64,000 nucleotides of DNA from Roridomyces roridus. Lineage: Eukaryota > Basidiomycota > Agaricomycetes > Agaricales > Mycenaceae. The notes beneath the pieces were generated by a model. It was not told where the DNA came from. It did no database searches and saw only the letters and a program-made list of their open reading frames with translations. Each line of letters opens with the position of its first letter. The first letter of the stretch is position 1. The position numbers were made by a program, and so were the translations under genes. The DNA is taken from assembly GCA_029378245.1 (NCBI GenBank), contig JARKIF010000096.1, positions 1 to 64,000 of the forward strand, read 5' to 3'. This document shows positions 46,338-56,742 of the stretch, in pieces.

Positions 46338-48995
46338 ATGTCCAATCCTCTCGACCCAGGCGTCCCCGCCAGACTGAGAAAACGTGGTTCCGTCTGCAAG
46401 CTTTGCCTGTGCATGGGACTCATGAGCGTTGGACTATTACTGGCCCTCTTGGTCTACGCACTGGGAAAAGAGCTTTCCGCCAAATTGGCGCGGCTGTCGC
46501 ATGCACACATCTACCAAAACCAAACTCTAGACGAGGTCGCCAACCGTTCGAATGTGGTCCGTCCCCTCATCGACGAAAAACAGACCTTCGATATCGCTGT
46601 GAGCGTTTGGTATTCGGAAAATAATGGAACCGGCAAAACCAGTAAATCAGCAATCTACTCTGACATCGTCTTCCGTGGCCTCCGTCTTGCGGACAAAGAC
46701 AAATCGAAGAATCTGACCTACAAATTGCCTGTCGCCATCTTGTAAGTTGCACGTACTTACACGATTGATGTGATATGAACCCGATTTACAGCAACCGCCT
46801 CTATTTGAACAAGAATGAGCTTCGGGGATCCTTCGTCCTAATACCAACTTCCCCTTCCCTCCTTGACCAAGTGACGGATTTCTCGACATGGCGGTCTGAA
46901 ATGCTTGCGCCATGGGCGCCTGTTCGCTCTTGGCCGTGAGTCATATCCAATAATACCCTCCTTGATGATGAATTTCCCGGTAGGTTCCCTCTCGGGGCTA
47001 TGGACCGCGGACCAGAATTTAAAAGTGTCGCCGATAGAGCGCTGGACTCTTTTGGCTTCTCGATGCCACTCCTGGAATTCCATGAGATTGCCAGCCAATG
47101 TGCGAATTCAGCAGAGGCAGAACCCGCTTCTGTAAAAGGGAAACAAAGCGCCGACGAAGATCAACACGGAGAGGACGATCAGGCAGTCAAAATTGCACTG
47201 GGAGAGACCTCGAACGGTGTTCCTCATTTCAATGTCACCCTCAAGGTCGATGATCCCAACAAAAGGATTCTCAAACAGCATCCATTCGTCGTGACCCGGT
47301 ATGTTTTGCTCGTGGGTATGCTCAACACTCACGCTCTTTAAGAACACAAATCCGCGTCGTCGATGAGACGCATTCTTCAATCGCAAATTATACAATCAAG
47401 AGCACAAGAAGTTGCTCTCAACCTCATCGTTGGTTGGTCTTCCATACATCTCTGTTTAAATCGCTGACTTTGCATCCCAGTGCGGACAAGGACCCTATGG
47501 GTTGGATGGTGGCGGACTCGGATGGTGCACTGAGAAGACCTACATCAAACGAGGGCACTGGGAAACCCGATTGGAGCTCAAAACCACAAACGAATCCCAG
47601 TCGGAATGGGCATATGTTCCGTATATCGGTTACGCTGCTTCGGCTGCTGGTCCAAAGGTCCGTTATTTCTTATCCAATCCCAAAGAAATTTGACACAAGT
47701 CTAGGACCTCGTCCCAATTCCTGTAACCAGAGAAAACTGCACCGAATGGAAGAATACCACTTCGATGGATCCTGGTGCAGTGGACTCTCGCGTCCAATCA
47801 TTGCCTCTCATCTCTCCCCAGAATTCATCGAAATCAATTGGCAGCTCTCTTACTCTGGCCGCAGTCCTCTCAAGTATTTCGCCGCAGACCAAGTGCCATC
47901 ACAACGCGTTGTTCACAACGAGACGGAATATAAAAAGAGTCAACAGCATGATTCTGCCGAATTATGGAGCAAGTATTCTTTCTGGACACAGCTATCTGCG
48001 CTCACACTCTCTTTCAAGATGGTTTAGTTGGTCATCGGTTCCACCAAGATGCTCATCCGCGTCGTCGTCTGTTCATCAAATCACTCGGGTACGTCGTTTG
48101 CGTTTTATTGACGTAGATTTGGCTTTCAGCTGACAAGTTTTGAATCTAGCTACGTGCTCTCTCTGCTCGCAACAATTCTCGACCTATCCTTCTGGTACAC
48201 AAGAACTTCCACCGTCGGTATCAGCATTTCGGGCACCATTTTACAAGCTGTGCCTGATATTATTGGGCATGTCCTCGGTGCGGCGGGTGTTATCGAACCC
48301 CACATGCAAGGTCTCGAGCGGTTGGTAATCATATGGGCGATTACCGTACTCTTGGGCTTCTTTCTGCTCACGCCATTGTTGATGCTGAAAACTGTGGCAC
48401 GGCTTTCCTTCAGTTGGGATTCCTGGATTCCGTCTGTTAGCCGGGCCAGTCCGAATCACAGGGAGCGCGCCAGTCAGCGGTTAGACTCGTGCACCAGTTG
48501 GGTCTTCCAAGCCGCCGTGAGTTTCTCGCGATCAAGTCTTTCAACTTCCTCTGACGAGTCCGGCAGATCTGCCTCACACTAACTGCCACCGTCCACATCT
48601 TTGAATTTCCCTTTGACTACGAGCTCATCGCATCGCTCCACCCAGCGCGCGTCCCAACTGACTTGGACTGGGATATCTCCAGCCCTCTTATCCGCATCTA
48701 CTTAACCACCTGGTTCCCCCTCCAACTAACAGGCCAAGTATCCCAAATCCTCCTCAATCACCGCTCCAAAACCTTCTCTGGAGCATATAAACTTACGATC
48801 CTCATCCGCTGTATCCACACCGTGTTGGAGTCGTTCAGATTTCTTCCGTTTGTGGTTGGGAGGTATGATGCGCGGCCGGGGTTATCACTTTTGGGACTTG
48901 TGCAGTGGATGGTTCTTGGGATGTTTGTGTGGCAGGCGGTCGTGTATCCAAAAGTGACGCTGAAGATAGAGCAGGAGGATGAAGACGAAGAATGA
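46338..48995 (+). CDS. Conserved multi-pass membrane protein of unknown function
   Basis: The N-terminus has a cytosolic start and one signal-anchor helix (LCLCMGLMSVGLLLALLVYAL). A large extracytosolic part with N-x-S/T sites follows (YQNQTLDEVANRSN, LRGSFVLIPTSPSLLD, FPLGAMDRGPEFKS). Conserved blocks are HPFVVTR, WAYVPYIGYAAS and WQLSYSGRSPLKYF. Then come GHRFHQDAHPRRR and helices around VLSLLATILDLSFWYTRTST and VGISISGT, IIWAITVLLGFFLLTPLLML and IRIYLTTWFPLQLTGQVSQI. LLNHRSKTFSGAYKL, VVGRYDARPGL and an acidic tail close it. I recognise this order of blocks from a family found across Agaricomycetes, with no known function. About nine introns. One junction near 47430-47500 is uncertain, because a cryptic acceptor may be used. 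No stop disrupts the conserved blocks. Confidence 0.72.
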
Positions 48996-49640
48996 GGTAC
49001 TATGCGTTGTTTTAATTGCGTTGGAATCGAGTTGTGTTTACGCTCGACCTTTTTGGTATATCACTGTGAGGCCAGGAAGACCGGAGAGACTCGGTCAAGT
49101 TGAACCAGATGCAAACGTAACGATTCTTCGTCCGGACCTCCCCCTGGATCTTCGGCGTCACCTTTCAGTGTAGTCTTGTCGGGCTCCCATCGGCCGCTGG
49201 TAAGCGTTATTGGATTCATGGCCAAACCTTCAACGAGTTTCGTCTTAGAGAAATCCAGCGTCGCTTTGACTCGGAACTCCAAGATACAACGTGCTGATTT
49301 CGTCGTAGCAAGCTTCAATTCCTGTCAAGCGCGACGACGTCGAAGAAAGATCCCCTTGATCCCCTGGCAACACTTGCGAAATTGGCGGGGCAGAACTAAG
49401 AACTTGGATGGAACAATCGTTTTTCGTGCTGCCAGTGTGTGTGTACGTAGTAGGTATTCCCAAAAAGAGAAGAGCGACGAATCGGATGCGATGTTGTGGG
49501 AGAGGACAAGCTGTAGGATCATTTCTTGATGCCAACTGATCGGCATCTCTTTCTCTTCCCCACGAATCTCCTACTCAACTCAAGTTCTCAAGCGACAAAC
49601 GTCGACGGCTTCACGACTCATGTGCAGTCAGGGAAACGCC
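48996..49640. other. 3' flank of the membrane protein gene
   Basis: No gene seen. Confidence 0.4.
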
Positions 49641-49649
49641 TTCCGGAAG

Positions 49650-50740
49650 CCTTATCTATCGAGTCTGAATCTTGCGGGACTGGGGAATCCTCGCACTTTC
49701 TTGACTCGGACCTGGTGGCAACGAGTCGAATCTGTAATGTGATGAGGGGACTAACCGCTACAGGATCCGTTGCTTCAATATCAGAGTCAATCCAACCGCT
49801 TTGGACGATGGTCTGTCCCTGGGTTGATCTGGACGGAACTCTCCGTGCTTGTTCTGTTTCATGAAGCATTCGGGCTGGTCCAGCTATAGTCAGGCTTCAA
49901 AATTGCTTCCATGAAATGATTGACGAGGAACGACCAATAAACTCGGGGGACAGCGGGTTTTGACTAAACTCAGACAATCCGTCCCGAGTGCCGTGGATGA
50001 GAACAACCCTCTTCCGGTAAGCGGCGACGCTGAGCACACTCAGGCGTTGTCGGTGGGAATCACTTCGCCTCGAAACCTTGCGTCTCTAACGGACTTGATT
50101 CCAGAGCCTTCGAGCGTTGAAGCGCGTTCTTAATATTGCAAGCGAACAAATAGCAGACTCTGCGCATGATGTTGCTCGTACCATGTTTGTCCGTCGAATC
50201 ATTCAACTATCGTCCTGAAGAATGATGAATGTGGTAAAATATGGTGCGTATGTGAAATTCTACACTCGGTCAAGGCGACGTCGAACTGGATGGAGACAAG
50301 AACTTTCGCCAAGAGATAGTCTACAATGACAGATTTCTCATAAACGTCCAATCCAGGCCGTATTCATCGCCGGGATTTCAGCGCCATCGACACTCGCTGT
50401 ATAATTATCCAGGGACGGCCCAAGTATTTAACGGCGCCAGAAGACTGTGGAGGGCAGACCAACCTACTCATACTATGCAGATTCAGTTTACTGCACTTTT
50501 CATCCTCGTCACTTTGACGATTGTGTCTGCACACCCAGTCGCTGTTGGTGAGCACTGTCTTCTTTGAACTTCGCCTCCGTTAACAGATACTATATGGGTT
50601 GACCGGGGACTTGGCCGTGAAACGCTGCATCATGAAGCGTGGTGTAGAGGCTTGTGCAGTTATACTCGAGCCGGAAACTCGTGGGGAGGATTATATACTT
50701 GAGCCCGTGGGTCGCCGCAGCAGCACCCCCCTCGACGTCT
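49650..50740. repeat. Segmental duplication, unit 1
   Basis: Sequence from about 49650 to 50160 recurs at 50755-51195, and 50150-50740 recurs at 51750-52690, with roughly 80-85 percent identity by eye. Shared words include GAATCTTGCGGGACT, GGTCTGTCCCTGGGTTGA and GATGAGAACAACCCTCTTCC. Unit 1 ends with the single-repeat peptide gene. Confidence 0.75.
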
Positions 50741-50742
50741 GA
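50475..50742 (+). pseudogene. Secreted Kex2-type peptide precursor, copy 1 (splice acceptor lost)
   Basis: Exon 1 (50475-50547) encodes MQIQFTALFILVTLTIVSA, a signal peptide, then HPVAV. The donor GTGAGC is intact. The second exon should start at 50595 after an AG, as in copy 2, but the bases there are AT, so the acceptor is gone. An upstream CAG (50587) would shift the frame. Read in the ancestral frame, the exon gives a single unit, DLAVKRCIMKRGVEACAV, then EPETRGED and a unique tail ending LDV before the TGA at 50742. It may still make a short unrelated tail. A TATA-like element (TATAATTA, about 75 nt before the ATG) is shared with copy 2. Confidence 0.65.
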
Positions 50743-51195
50743 GATTTGTAACCAGTATCTATCGAATCTGAATCTTGCGGGACTCGGGAATCCTCGCACT
50801 CAGTTCGACACCTGGTGACAACGAGTGGAATCTGGGATGCGATGAGGGCAATGGCCGCTGCAAGATCCTTCGCTTCAATATCAGAGTCAATTCAACCGCT
50901 TCGGACGATGGTCTGTCCCTGGGTTGACCTGGACAGGAACTCTCTGTGCTTGTTTTGTTTCATGAAACATTCGGGCTAGTAGTCAACATTGTATCCATGA
51001 AATTATTGACGAGGTGCGAGCGATTACCGCGGGGGACAGTGGGCTCGGACTAAATTCATCCCAGATTCCCAGTGCCGTGGATGAGAACAACCCTCTTCCG
51101 GTAAGCGGCCGTTCTAACGGGCTTGATCTCAGAGCAAGTTCGAGTGTCGATTTGGCCGAAAGGCGCGTTCGTGATATTACAAGCGAGCAAATAAA

Positions 51196-51742
51196 TACAG
51201 TCAAACCCCTCAAAACCCATAGCTCTCGGTGGCAGCCTATAGGTATGGCTTTTGAGGGGGTATGGGTCTAGAGAAAAATCATAAAAATAAATCATAACTG
51301 TTGATTTTTCGAACCCGCACAGGACGCCGTCTTTCAGTGAGCCATGGGACAGTCTTCGGAGTGTCCCTTACCAAACATGCAATTTCGGCCCAATTTCAGC
51401 CCGAAATGGGTGTTTCCCAGCGCATCAAAGTCATACCACTGTATGAAATCACTCTATATGGGTCATTTTGCTTTTCCCTGACTACCGCTTGCATTCTCCG
51501 CCCATCGGCAGCTATCGGTGTCGGCAAAAATAGGCAAAATGATGGTGCCGATACGGATCAATCTTCCTTATATGGTAATGTTATGGGTTTTGACCGTCGA
51601 TTCCGCCCAATTTTGCTATAGATCATGGGTTATGGGTTCGGTACCAAATTTCCCCGCCCACCAACTTGGTTACAGCAAAAATCCATGGGTCTCAAGGGGT
51701 TATGGGTTTACAGGGGTATGGGTTACGAGAGGTTCGACTGTA
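51196..51742. mobile_element. Tc1/mariner-type MITE, 543 bp, with TA duplication
   Basis: The ends are CAGTCAAACCCCTCAAAACC and, inverted on the right, CAGTCGAACCTCTCGTAACC. They form an inverted repeat of about 25 bp and are flanked on both sides by TA (51196-51197, 51741-51742). The interior has repeated ACCCATA / TATGGGT words and no transposase. The matching place in unit 1 (about 50150) lacks it, giving an empty site within the same window. TA insertion and CAGT ends fit the Tc1/mariner superfamily. Confidence 0.85.
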
Positions 51743-51954
51743 GACGCAGCAGACCCTGCATCGGCATGATGTTGCTCGTAATATTATGCTCAACCGTCGA
51801 GTTGATCAGTCAACTGTCGTCCTGAAGAATGATGAATGTAGTCTGAGGAGGATACGGTGCGTGTGTGTGTGTGTGACATTTGACACTGGGTCAGGACAGA
51901 ATACAATTTTGCCAAGTTGTTGCCACTGGCCCACGACTCTACTAGTCTCACCAA

Positions 51955-51997
51955 CCAGACGGCTAATCCACCCTAAAAGAGAACCTTAGCCGTCTGG
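51955..51997. repeat. Perfect 12-bp hairpin
   Basis: CCAGACGGCTAA (51955-51966) and its inverse TTAGCCGTCTGG (51986-51997) with a 19-nt loop. It lies in the part of unit 2 absent from unit 1. It could be the core of a tiny inserted palindromic element. Confidence 0.7.
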
Positions 51998-52392
51998 ACC
52001 GATTGTCGCCAATCTTGAACGCGCAGGGTCGGGGTTAATAGATGGCGGTTTGGGAACTCAAATGTATGAAATGTATTATACACGTACCCACTCCACGTCT
52101 GTATCATTCAACCATTTTTGAAAAAATACACGGTTCCATGCCCGGATTCAATGTGCTATGTCTACCGCATCTGTTACATCCTCGCGGGCACTGGAGGCGA
52201 CGCCATCTATCCAGGTCTCAGGGATGGGTCGAAGTAACAAGCGAGGGAACGCTCCGTGCTTCGCACTACTTGAATCCAACGGGCGTACCGAGATTCAATA
52301 CCAAATCCTGACACAGATTTCTCATGAATGCTAATTCAAGTCCGTAATTATCACCGTGGTTTCCAGCGCCATCGACAGTTGGCCGATTGGTG

Positions 52393-52399
52393 TATAAGT
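52393..52399 (+). promoter_or_regulatory. TATA-like element of the peptide precursor gene
   Basis: TATAAGT, about 76 nt before the ATG. Copy 1 has a TATAA at the same distance, and both share AAGTATTTAACGG further downstream. A plausible core promoter. Confidence 0.45.
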
Positions 52400-52468
52400 C
52401 ATCGAGGGTCAGGCCAAGTATTTAACGGGGCCAGAAAATCGGAGAGGGCAGACCAACCTACTCATACT

Positions 52469-52995
52469 ATGCAGATTCAGTTTACTGCCCTTTTTTTCTC
52501 CCTCGTCACTTTGACGATCGTGTCTGCACACCCGGTCGCTGTTGGTGAGCAATGTATCGTTTGAACTTGGCCTCCTTTAACAGATGTATTAGATGGGTTG
52601 AGCGAGGACTTGGCCATAAAACGCTGTATCTTGAAGCGTGGTGTACAGGCTTGCGCGGTTATACTCGAGCCGGAAACTCGTGGGGAGGGTGAGCAATGTC
52701 TCCTTTGAACTCGGCCTCCGTTAACAAATATCAGATGGGTTGGACTTGGCCATAAAACGCTGTATCCTGAAGCGTGGTGTAGAAGCTTGCGCAGTTGCGC
52801 CGGAAACTCGTGGGGAGGGTGAGCAATGTCTCATTTGAACTCGGCCTCCGCTAACAGATATTAGATGGGTTGAACGGGGACTTGGCCGCAAAACGCTGTA
52901 TCCTGAAGCGTGGTGTAGAGGCTTGCGTGGCTATAGTCGAGCCGGAAACTCGTGGGGAGGCTGTTATCCTGGAGCCAGAAACCCGCCGTGGTTGA
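52469..52995 (+). CDS. Secreted repeat-peptide precursor with Lys-Arg processing sites, 128 aa
   Basis: Four exons (52469-52544, 52593-52688, 52735-52818, 52865-52995) close in frame to 128 aa. Exon 1 encodes a clear signal peptide (MQIQFTALFFSLVTLTIVSA) and HPVAV. Each later exon starts with G|AT (phase 1) and encodes one repeat. Unit 1 has EDLAIKRCILKRGVQACAV, unit 2 DLAIKRCILKRGVEACAV, and unit 3 DLAAKRCILKRGVEACV with an extra EPETRRG at the end. Every unit has two KR dipeptides, two Cys (C-x8-C) and PETRGE. KR is the classic Kex2 cleavage site, so peptides of about 20-30 residues and a CIL tripeptide could be released. The introns (48, 46, 46 nt) are near-identical, so the exon plus its intron was duplicated as a unit. 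I know no named family for this. It lies 129 bp before another secreted-protein gene. Confidence 0.75.
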
Positions 52996-53123
52996 AAATA
53001 TGTAGCCAAGAACCCTTATTGGGAAAGGATATCGGATCTCCGCATTTTAACTCCGCCCATCATGCCAAGACAACGACTATAATTGAAAATTCTTGTCAGG
53101 AACGTCGTTGAGTGCAATTGCCA

Positions 53124-53769
53124 ATGTGGCTCTTCCACACCCTCCTCTGCGTTCTGGGATGCGCCGCCTTCGCCAACGCCATCTACTACATCGACGACCA
53201 GGACAGCTCCATCACCTACAACTCAAGCGCCGGCGTTGGCTATGGCGAGAAATGGCACAAGTATTCCCATGAAAAGTCGAATAGCCTGGCTGTTTCTGTT
53301 GACGAGAGTATTTGCTTCGGAGGAACTGCGTGAGTGTCTGTCACCCCTTTCTATCAAGTATTCTCATCGCCCTCCAGGACCTGTGAGTCTTCCGCCAGGC
53401 ATTCAAATTCAATCTCAGCAATCAACAGATACGACTTGCTACACCTCGGACCATTGCACGCTGACCATCCCTTTCAACGGCACCGGAATAACCCTATTCG
53501 TGCCGCAAGATGTCGGCGACATCTACAACACATCCATCTCCCTCGATGGTGGACCTCCCTCTGTGCATTTTGCGTACACGCCCCCCAACGCGACGGCCGA
53601 GGCGTACAACGTCACCTTGTACGATATTCAAAATCTCGAATGGACGACACATAGCCTCCAAGTTGAGCTCATTGGGATGAGGCTGATATTTGATTTTGCC
53701 GCCGTTACGGGTGATCAACCTACGTCGTCCAGCGCGGCAGTACCTAGAGCTGCGGCGTCTTTATCGTAA
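53124..53769 (+). CDS. Small secreted beta-rich protein, 183 aa
   Basis: Exons 53124-53329, 53378-53382 (only 5 nt) and 53429-53769 close exactly in frame. The protein begins with a signal peptide (MWLFHTLLCVLGCAAFANA), then IYYIDDQDSSITYNSS. After the micro-exon the frame reads GGTATYTTCYTSDHC and TLTIPFNGTGITLFVP, followed by YNTSISLDGGPP and LYDIQNLEWTTHSLQVEL. The end is Ser/Ala-rich. The layout (Y-x-IDD at the start, F-x-GTGI, S-x-SLDGG, then an H-x-L/V-x-V strand) is that of a common mushroom secreted domain of galactose-binding-like beta-sandwich type with unknown ligand. Several N-x-S/T sites and two Cys pairs fit secretion. No lesion seen. Confidence 0.75.
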
Positions 53770-54431
53770 CGAAATCACCTTCTCGGTGCCGACTTACGCT
53801 CACTCATTGTTCCACCAGGTCGATGACTCTCGCTCTTACGGCTGCAGCTTTCTACCTTAGCTAAACTGCATCTCAGCATGCCTTCGTCTACATTACCCAT
53901 TTTTACCGCGGATTTCCGCTAATTTGTGGCATGTTTCGTTTCAACTGGGTTCAAGGATAGTAGCCGTCGTGGACTACGACAGAAGCAGTGATTTTAACAC
54001 CCGAACCAAGATCGTCTTTTTTCAACTTGGTTTAAATTTGGGCTCGCCTTGAATTCGGGACTGCGATGTTTGAATCAGCCATGATGCAGCTGAAAATCCC
54101 CATGTGGAGACCCGGGGTGCTCTGCCAAAACGGTCGGAGTCGGAAAATTGCCAATTGGTCGTGCTAAACTCAGTGCTCTCAAGAAACCCGGGTTGGCCCA
54201 CGCGGGATTATTGACTCTGACCACCAGACCACGGGTGTGGGCGGAGGCTGGCAAGCGGCGGCGGGTCACGCCGTGACTTACGCTGATGTCGTGATCCGAC
54301 AGCCAATCAAGTATACACAAAGTTTCCGAGTTACGGTCAACTCCGTCAACTTCAATCCGTTTCACGTATATTCTCAAGCATGTACCTTACAAGCATACTT
54401 ACATGGTCCTCAGATAGATACAATTCTTATT
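53770..54431. other. Convergent intergenic region
   Basis: No gene seen in about 660 bp. Confidence 0.45.
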
Positions 54432-55656
54432 TCACTTCTTGTTCTTCTGCTCGTCTATGCGACGATTGATACCCCCCAAGAGCGACTTGATCAGTCCGTC
54501 TGCGGTGATGGGGTTGAGTCGAGAGTACGGTGTTGTGTCGACAATGTCCTGGGCCGCAAGAATGAATAAAAAAGATTGCAACGAGTTGGAAGACTCACTC
54601 GGATTTGACCATCGCGATGTAAATCATCATCGAGCTCTTTGAGAGCTTGGGTCGCTTTCTCGTCGTTGCCTATTTGAACGAATTGGATTCCGAGCTGTAT
54701 CATGCACAAGTTCCTCAGGGCCGAGAGACGTCGGGCAGCGTCAAGGATGGTGTGCTTGGGGCTATCGGCTAGATTGGATATAAGACGAACATCAGGGTAT
54801 TAGTGGGGGATATACTCACTGGCTTCGCCGTCTGTGATAACAATGAGGTTGACCCGCTTTATTTCTTCATTGGTGAGTATGTCCCGTGGGGTGCCGTCTG
54901 GGTCGATGGTGCAAGTTTCTAACTGGAGGAGCAGAGGCTTTAGGATCTGGTCCAAGCGCTCTCCAGTCGGTGTGAGACCCTCGGGTCGAACACTGTTAAA
55001 CACGTCGTTGACCTCCGCGGAGGACTGAGAGATTGATAAGTTGGAGACAGAAAAATGGGGGAAATGATCACCCACCTTGAGATGCAGAGCCGAGTTCCTG
55101 TTATTGAGAAAGTGGATGTCGATCCCATCTTTGTCGTACTGTGCAGCAATCTCGGCGAGTTTCGAGAGCGCTTGTCCTGCCTGCGACGCAGTTGAGTCTA
55201 TTGTGCATTCAGAAGCAGATAAAACCCACCTCCTCCCACCGGGTAACGCCTCTATGCGAACCCGAGAGTGCCATCGAGCCAGAATCGTCCAAGAGAATGA
55301 CGGTGTCATATTTGCTCAGGATCTCGAATGCATTCTCCAGAGACTCCTTTCGCAGGGGTCTATTGAGATCTAGGGGAATGTGAGACCCTGGTTTAACAAC
55401 GCCACAACGATTACGAACAATTTCTCGAATTGTATCTCGACGGCTTCCATTTGGACTTTGACACGACGGTGTCGTACGATGGAGGTGCGTCATTCCGAGT
55501 GTCGGCTGAGCGACTTCGACCATGGGAGAAGATGGTTGAGAGAAACGACCGCCTGCGGCCAGGGCCAGCATCGGGTAGAGGAGAGTCGATGGGGAGATAC
55601 GAGGATGATTTGGATTGAGGGACCAGCGAGTCGATTGGTGGTTTCAAGTCAGACAT
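54432..55656 (-). CDS. von Willebrand factor A-domain protein
   Basis: N-terminus MSDLKPPIDSLVPQ, then a Pro/Ser-rich region with DAPPSYDTV. The vWA domain starts ALENAFEILSKY-like (SLENAFEILSKYDTVILLDD). The MIDAS is DDSGSM, then RWEEAGQALSKLAEIAAQYD, GIDIHFLNN, LTPTGERLDQILKPLL, VNLIVITDGEASD (second metal-binding segment) and DAARRLSALRNLCMIQLGIQF. A C-terminal block DIVDTTPYSRLNPITADGL with IKSLLGGINRRIDEQ completes the family pattern seen in many fungi. The complete MIDAS (DxSxS, T, D) predicts metal-dependent protein binding. About six introns of around 50 nt. No lesion seen; partner unknown. Confidence 0.85.
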
Positions 55657-56742
55657 GCTAGGAGAGTGTGTGTGGGGGAATTAAGAAGAAGAAGTGGCTG
55701 TTGAACTTTGAGGGTACATGGTCTTTAAGAACCCGGACTGACAACAATTGCGCTGTCCCACGCCTTGTGGGGACGTCAGATCGACACTGCCTCTGTCCCA
55801 GTATAGAAATCCTAGTTCTTCTGGAAGCGCCCTGAAACGGGCCGTGATTAAGCAGTGAAGATAGTGAATTAGCGGTCCCTAGTCTGCACAGGATTCTTCT
55901 CCCTATCCGCCGCTTAATTTTGCCTTTGAATGCGAAAAAACATGACAGATCAAAATTTAACTGGTTGAGCGCTCAACAGAGGAGCGTGGAGAATAATTCG
56001 GGATTACTTGAACCTGCAGATACAGCTTGCAGCAGGAGAATATTACAACCCGTGCAGTGCGATTGGTATTCTCCCAGTCAAATTTGCAAAGAAGGATCGA
56101 GGATAGCTGTGTATGCATATGCGCCAGTCAAGTCGAACAGAGTCGAACCCAGTCTGATTGCAAGAATGCGCCGATGTTTAAAGCAGTATGAATGAAATCA
56201 GAGGCTGTAAGCGCCAGGCAACACGACAGGTGACTTGTTGGGCGCCCGTTTGAGATGGATTTCAGAAAGAAAGAGAGAGGAGGGCCGTTCAATCGCGCTT
56301 TCGGGTCGAGATCCGAGAAATGGAGGGAAACACACAAAGAAGCTGTCGCCCGCTTCAAATTATACGACGCCGCAAGTGGGTTGAATTCCAAACTCTCCAT
56401 TTCCGGAGCAAGTTTACCTTGATCAAGATCCACCTACCACCACCGAAGAGCAGACGCGGCACAAACGAACAACGCCAGACGATTCACGAGTAACAGCTTC
56501 AAGTTGCTGCTTGGAGCTTGAAGTTCGATCGGAGACGTGAGCTCGTAACGCCGCCGGGGTTTCGGCATCGATCGTTTCCGGAACAGCTCTGGGAGCGGGA
56601 TACTGAGCACTGGGCAGGAGAAATGCTAGACGCTTCCGAGGGGTCCAATGGGCCAATGATCGCGAAGAGCACAAGTTGGCATGTTCCCAAATGGGAACCA
56701 AGGCACAGCCACGTCTTGTCTCTTGAACCGAGTCATCTCTCA
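55657..56742. other. Divergent intergenic region
   Basis: About 1.1 kb. Short frames only; nothing recognisable. It must hold the promoters of the vWA and ITPase genes. Confidence 0.45.

Larger units (their letters stand above)
50755..52690. repeat. Segmental duplication, unit 2
   Basis: Second copy of 49650-50740. It has been enlarged by a 543-bp MITE at 51198-51740 and by about 400 bp of other DNA between 51900 and 52310 that has no match in unit 1. Confidence 0.75.

Noticed and set aside
51198..51740. Telomere-like repeat because of repeated TATGGGT words
   Set aside because: The words are dispersed and inverted inside a TA-flanked element, not a head-to-tail TTAGGG array.
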